Part shown: positions 5,816-6,707 of the stretch, one piece after another
How positions within the stretch are numbered: position 1 is the first letter of the stretch
Layout: each line of letters opens with the position of its first letter
From: an uncultured Eubacteriales bacterium
Lineage (GTDB): Bacteria > Bacillota > Clostridia > Christensenellales > Aristaeellaceae
Direction: 5' to 3'
Length of the DNA: 6,707 nt
Assembly: GCA_900548125.1 (NCBI GenBank)
Contig: URJN01000122.1
Location: 1 to 6,707, forward strand
Position numbers and translations under genes: made by a program
The notes under the pieces: generated by a model
Seen by the model: only the letters and a program-made list of their open reading frames with translations
What the model was told of the DNA's origin: nothing
Database searches by the model: none

Positions 5816-5844
5816 ATCATATGTCAGGGCTGTAAGTTTTAACC
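5816..5844 (-). promoter_or_regulatory. Tentative sigma-E-like promoter for spoIIIAA
   Basis: CATATGAT (5816-5823) matches six of eight bases of the B. subtilis sigma-E -10 consensus CATACAAT. Thirteen nt upstream, GGTTAAAA (5837-5844) is a poor -35 candidate overlapping the thiI stop codon. B. subtilis spoIIIA is driven by sigma-E, and the space after the terminator is too short for a promoter, so one must lie at or upstream of the hairpin. A start about 7 nt after this -10 would fall inside the hairpin's first arm. The match is weak and could be chance. Confidence 0.25.
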
Positions 5845-6707
5845 CACGATAACCAATTCCGTTCCTTCAATCGCAGCAGCAATCAGAGCGTCGCTATCCA
5901 GAGCTTCTTCCGCCTTCGCGATCAACTCGCGGCGCGGATGGGTTGCCGGATGCTTAGGCGTAAAGACCGTGCAGCAATCTTCGTAAGGGAGAGATGAGGT
6001 TTCAAACGTACCGATTTTCTGAGCGCGCTCAATAATCTCGCTCTTATCCATGCCAATCGCCGGACGGAATACGGGCATGCTGACCACTTCATCCGTGCAA
6101 CCCAATGCTTCCATCGTTTGACTGGCAACCTGACCGATGGATTCGCCGGTAATCAACGCCTGTGCACCGTCCTGGCGAGCGATAATTTCAGCAATGCGCA
6201 TCATGTAGCGGCGCATAATCAGCGTCGTATAGTTTTCCGGACACTTGGCATGAATCTGCATCTGAATTTCCGTGAACGGTACGACATGCACACGAATCTT
6301 ACCGCAATACTCACTCAACAAGCGTGCCAGCTCAAGCACTTTTTCCCTCGCACGTTCACTGGTATACGGGAAGGAATGATAATGGATACAGCAAAGCTCA
6401 ACGCCGCGCTTGGCAATCATAAAGCCGGCAACCGGACTGTCTATGCCGCCGGAGAGCAGCAGACAGGCTTTGCCGTTTGTGCCCATCGGCATGCCTTCAA
6501 CCGCAGGGATGCGTTTTACAGAAAGATAAGCGTGGTCGCGGATTTCAATCATCAGTGTATGATCCGGATTGTTAACATCAACCGTCAAGCTCGGCACATG
6601 CTCAAGAATATACCCGCCCGCCTCACGCATGATAGCCGGCGAATCCAGAGGATAACGTTTATCCGAACGGCGTGCCAACACCTTAAAAGTTCCGCTCAGC
6701 GGCTCCA
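5839..6707 (-). CDS. thiI: tRNA 4-thiouridine synthase ThiI (N-terminus beyond window)
   Basis: The frame is open at the right edge and encodes about 288 visible residues, roughly the last 70% of a 400-residue enzyme. It begins inside the THUMP domain (PLSGTFKVLARRSDKRYPLDSPAIMREAGGYI). The PP-loop adenylation motif SGGIDSP is at visible residues 85-91. TGESIGQVASQT (about 186-197) and LPYEDCCTVFTPKHP (with CysCys at 244-245) are further conserved ThiI segments. There is no C-terminal rhodanese domain; the chain ends soon after, as in B. subtilis ThiI. Family knowledge: it adenylates U8 of tRNA and inserts sulfur delivered by a cysteine desulfurase, giving s4U. Some homologues also supply sulfur for thiamine thiazole synthesis. 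A terminator follows, so it appears separate from the spoIIIA operon. A GTG at 6679-6681 is internal, because upstream codons still match the family. Confidence 0.96.
   Translation of the reverse strand, partial: EPLSGTFKVLARRSDKRYPLDSPAIMREAGGYILEHVPSLTVDVNNPDHTLMIEIRDHAYLSVKRIPAVEGMPMGTNGKACLLLSGGIDSPVAGFMIAKRGVELCCIHYHSFPYTSERAREKVLELARLLSEYCGKIRVHVVPFTEIQMQIHAKCPENYTTLIMRRYMMRIAEIIARQDGAQALITGESIGQVASQTMEALGCTDEVVSMPVFRPAIGMDKSEIIERAQKIGTFETSSLPYEDCCTVFTPKHPATHPRRELIAKAEEALDSDALIAAAIEGTELVIVG

Noticed and set aside
5767..5817. Possible 16-codon leader peptide (MNAEEESSAFFVLYRR) whose TGA overlaps the spoIIIAA GTG
   Set aside because: Most of it is the terminator hairpin and its T-tract, and there is no ribosome site before its ATG. 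The stop-start overlap is suggestive of coupling but can be chance in so short a stretch.
1..6707. A novel system, mobile element, CRISPR array or RNA gene in the window
   Set aside because: Every stretch longer than about 70 bases is accounted for by recognised genes in one orientation. No repeats, transposase motifs or tRNA-like folds were noticed on reading both strands by eye.

Overview
The window carries a spore-forming Firmicutes (Clostridia-type) chromosomal locus of moderate GC. All genes lie on the minus strand, so they read from high to low coordinates. The core is a complete eight-gene spoIIIA operon, spoIIIAA to spoIIIAH (5770 down to 1413). It encodes the mother-cell half of the SpoIIIA-SpoIIQ channel ('feeding tube') that keeps the forespore active after engulfment. 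After spoIIIAH comes an Asp23/Gls24 envelope protein gene and then amaP, with no accB/accC between as in Bacillus subtilis. That order, the Asp23/AmaP pair and the short SpoIIIAF and SpoIIIAG proteins point to an anaerobic clostridial lineage. I cannot name a genus from the sequence.

Layout in transcription order. (1) 6707-5839: the 3' part of thiI (tRNA 4-thiouridine synthase, rhodanese-less type), open at the window edge and closed by a perfect 9-bp-stem terminator at 5785-5812. (2) 5770-1413: spoIIIAA, AB, AC, AD, AE, AF, AG and AH, packed with gaps of 15 nt or less. AD/AE and AF/AG overlap as ATGA, and AG/AH abut. (3) 1345-1412: a 68-nt gap holding a good extended -10 vegetative-type promoter. 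(4) 1344-793: an Asp23/Gls24 protein with a very acidic tail. (5) 765-1: amaP, starting at GTG, with two membrane segments and an acidic tail, open at the left edge.

How the genes work together. SpoIIIAA is the cytoplasmic ATPase. AB, AC, AD and AE are membrane components resembling parts of secretion machines. AF, AG and AH are membrane-anchored proteins that in B. subtilis carry ring-building domains in the space between the two spore membranes. Here AF has lost its soluble domain and AG has only a short insertion in its ring-building domain, so AH would be the only RBM protein near normal size. The Asp23 and AmaP proteins form a separate envelope-associated pair, probably made in growing cells from their own promoter.

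No mobile element, CRISPR array, RNA gene or large repeat was seen, and no gene-free stretch exceeds about 70 bases. The locus is a known system. The points of interest are the pared-down AF and AG, the tight thiI-terminator/spoIIIAA junction, and unusual start sites at spoIIIAA, spoIIIAC and spoIIIAG.
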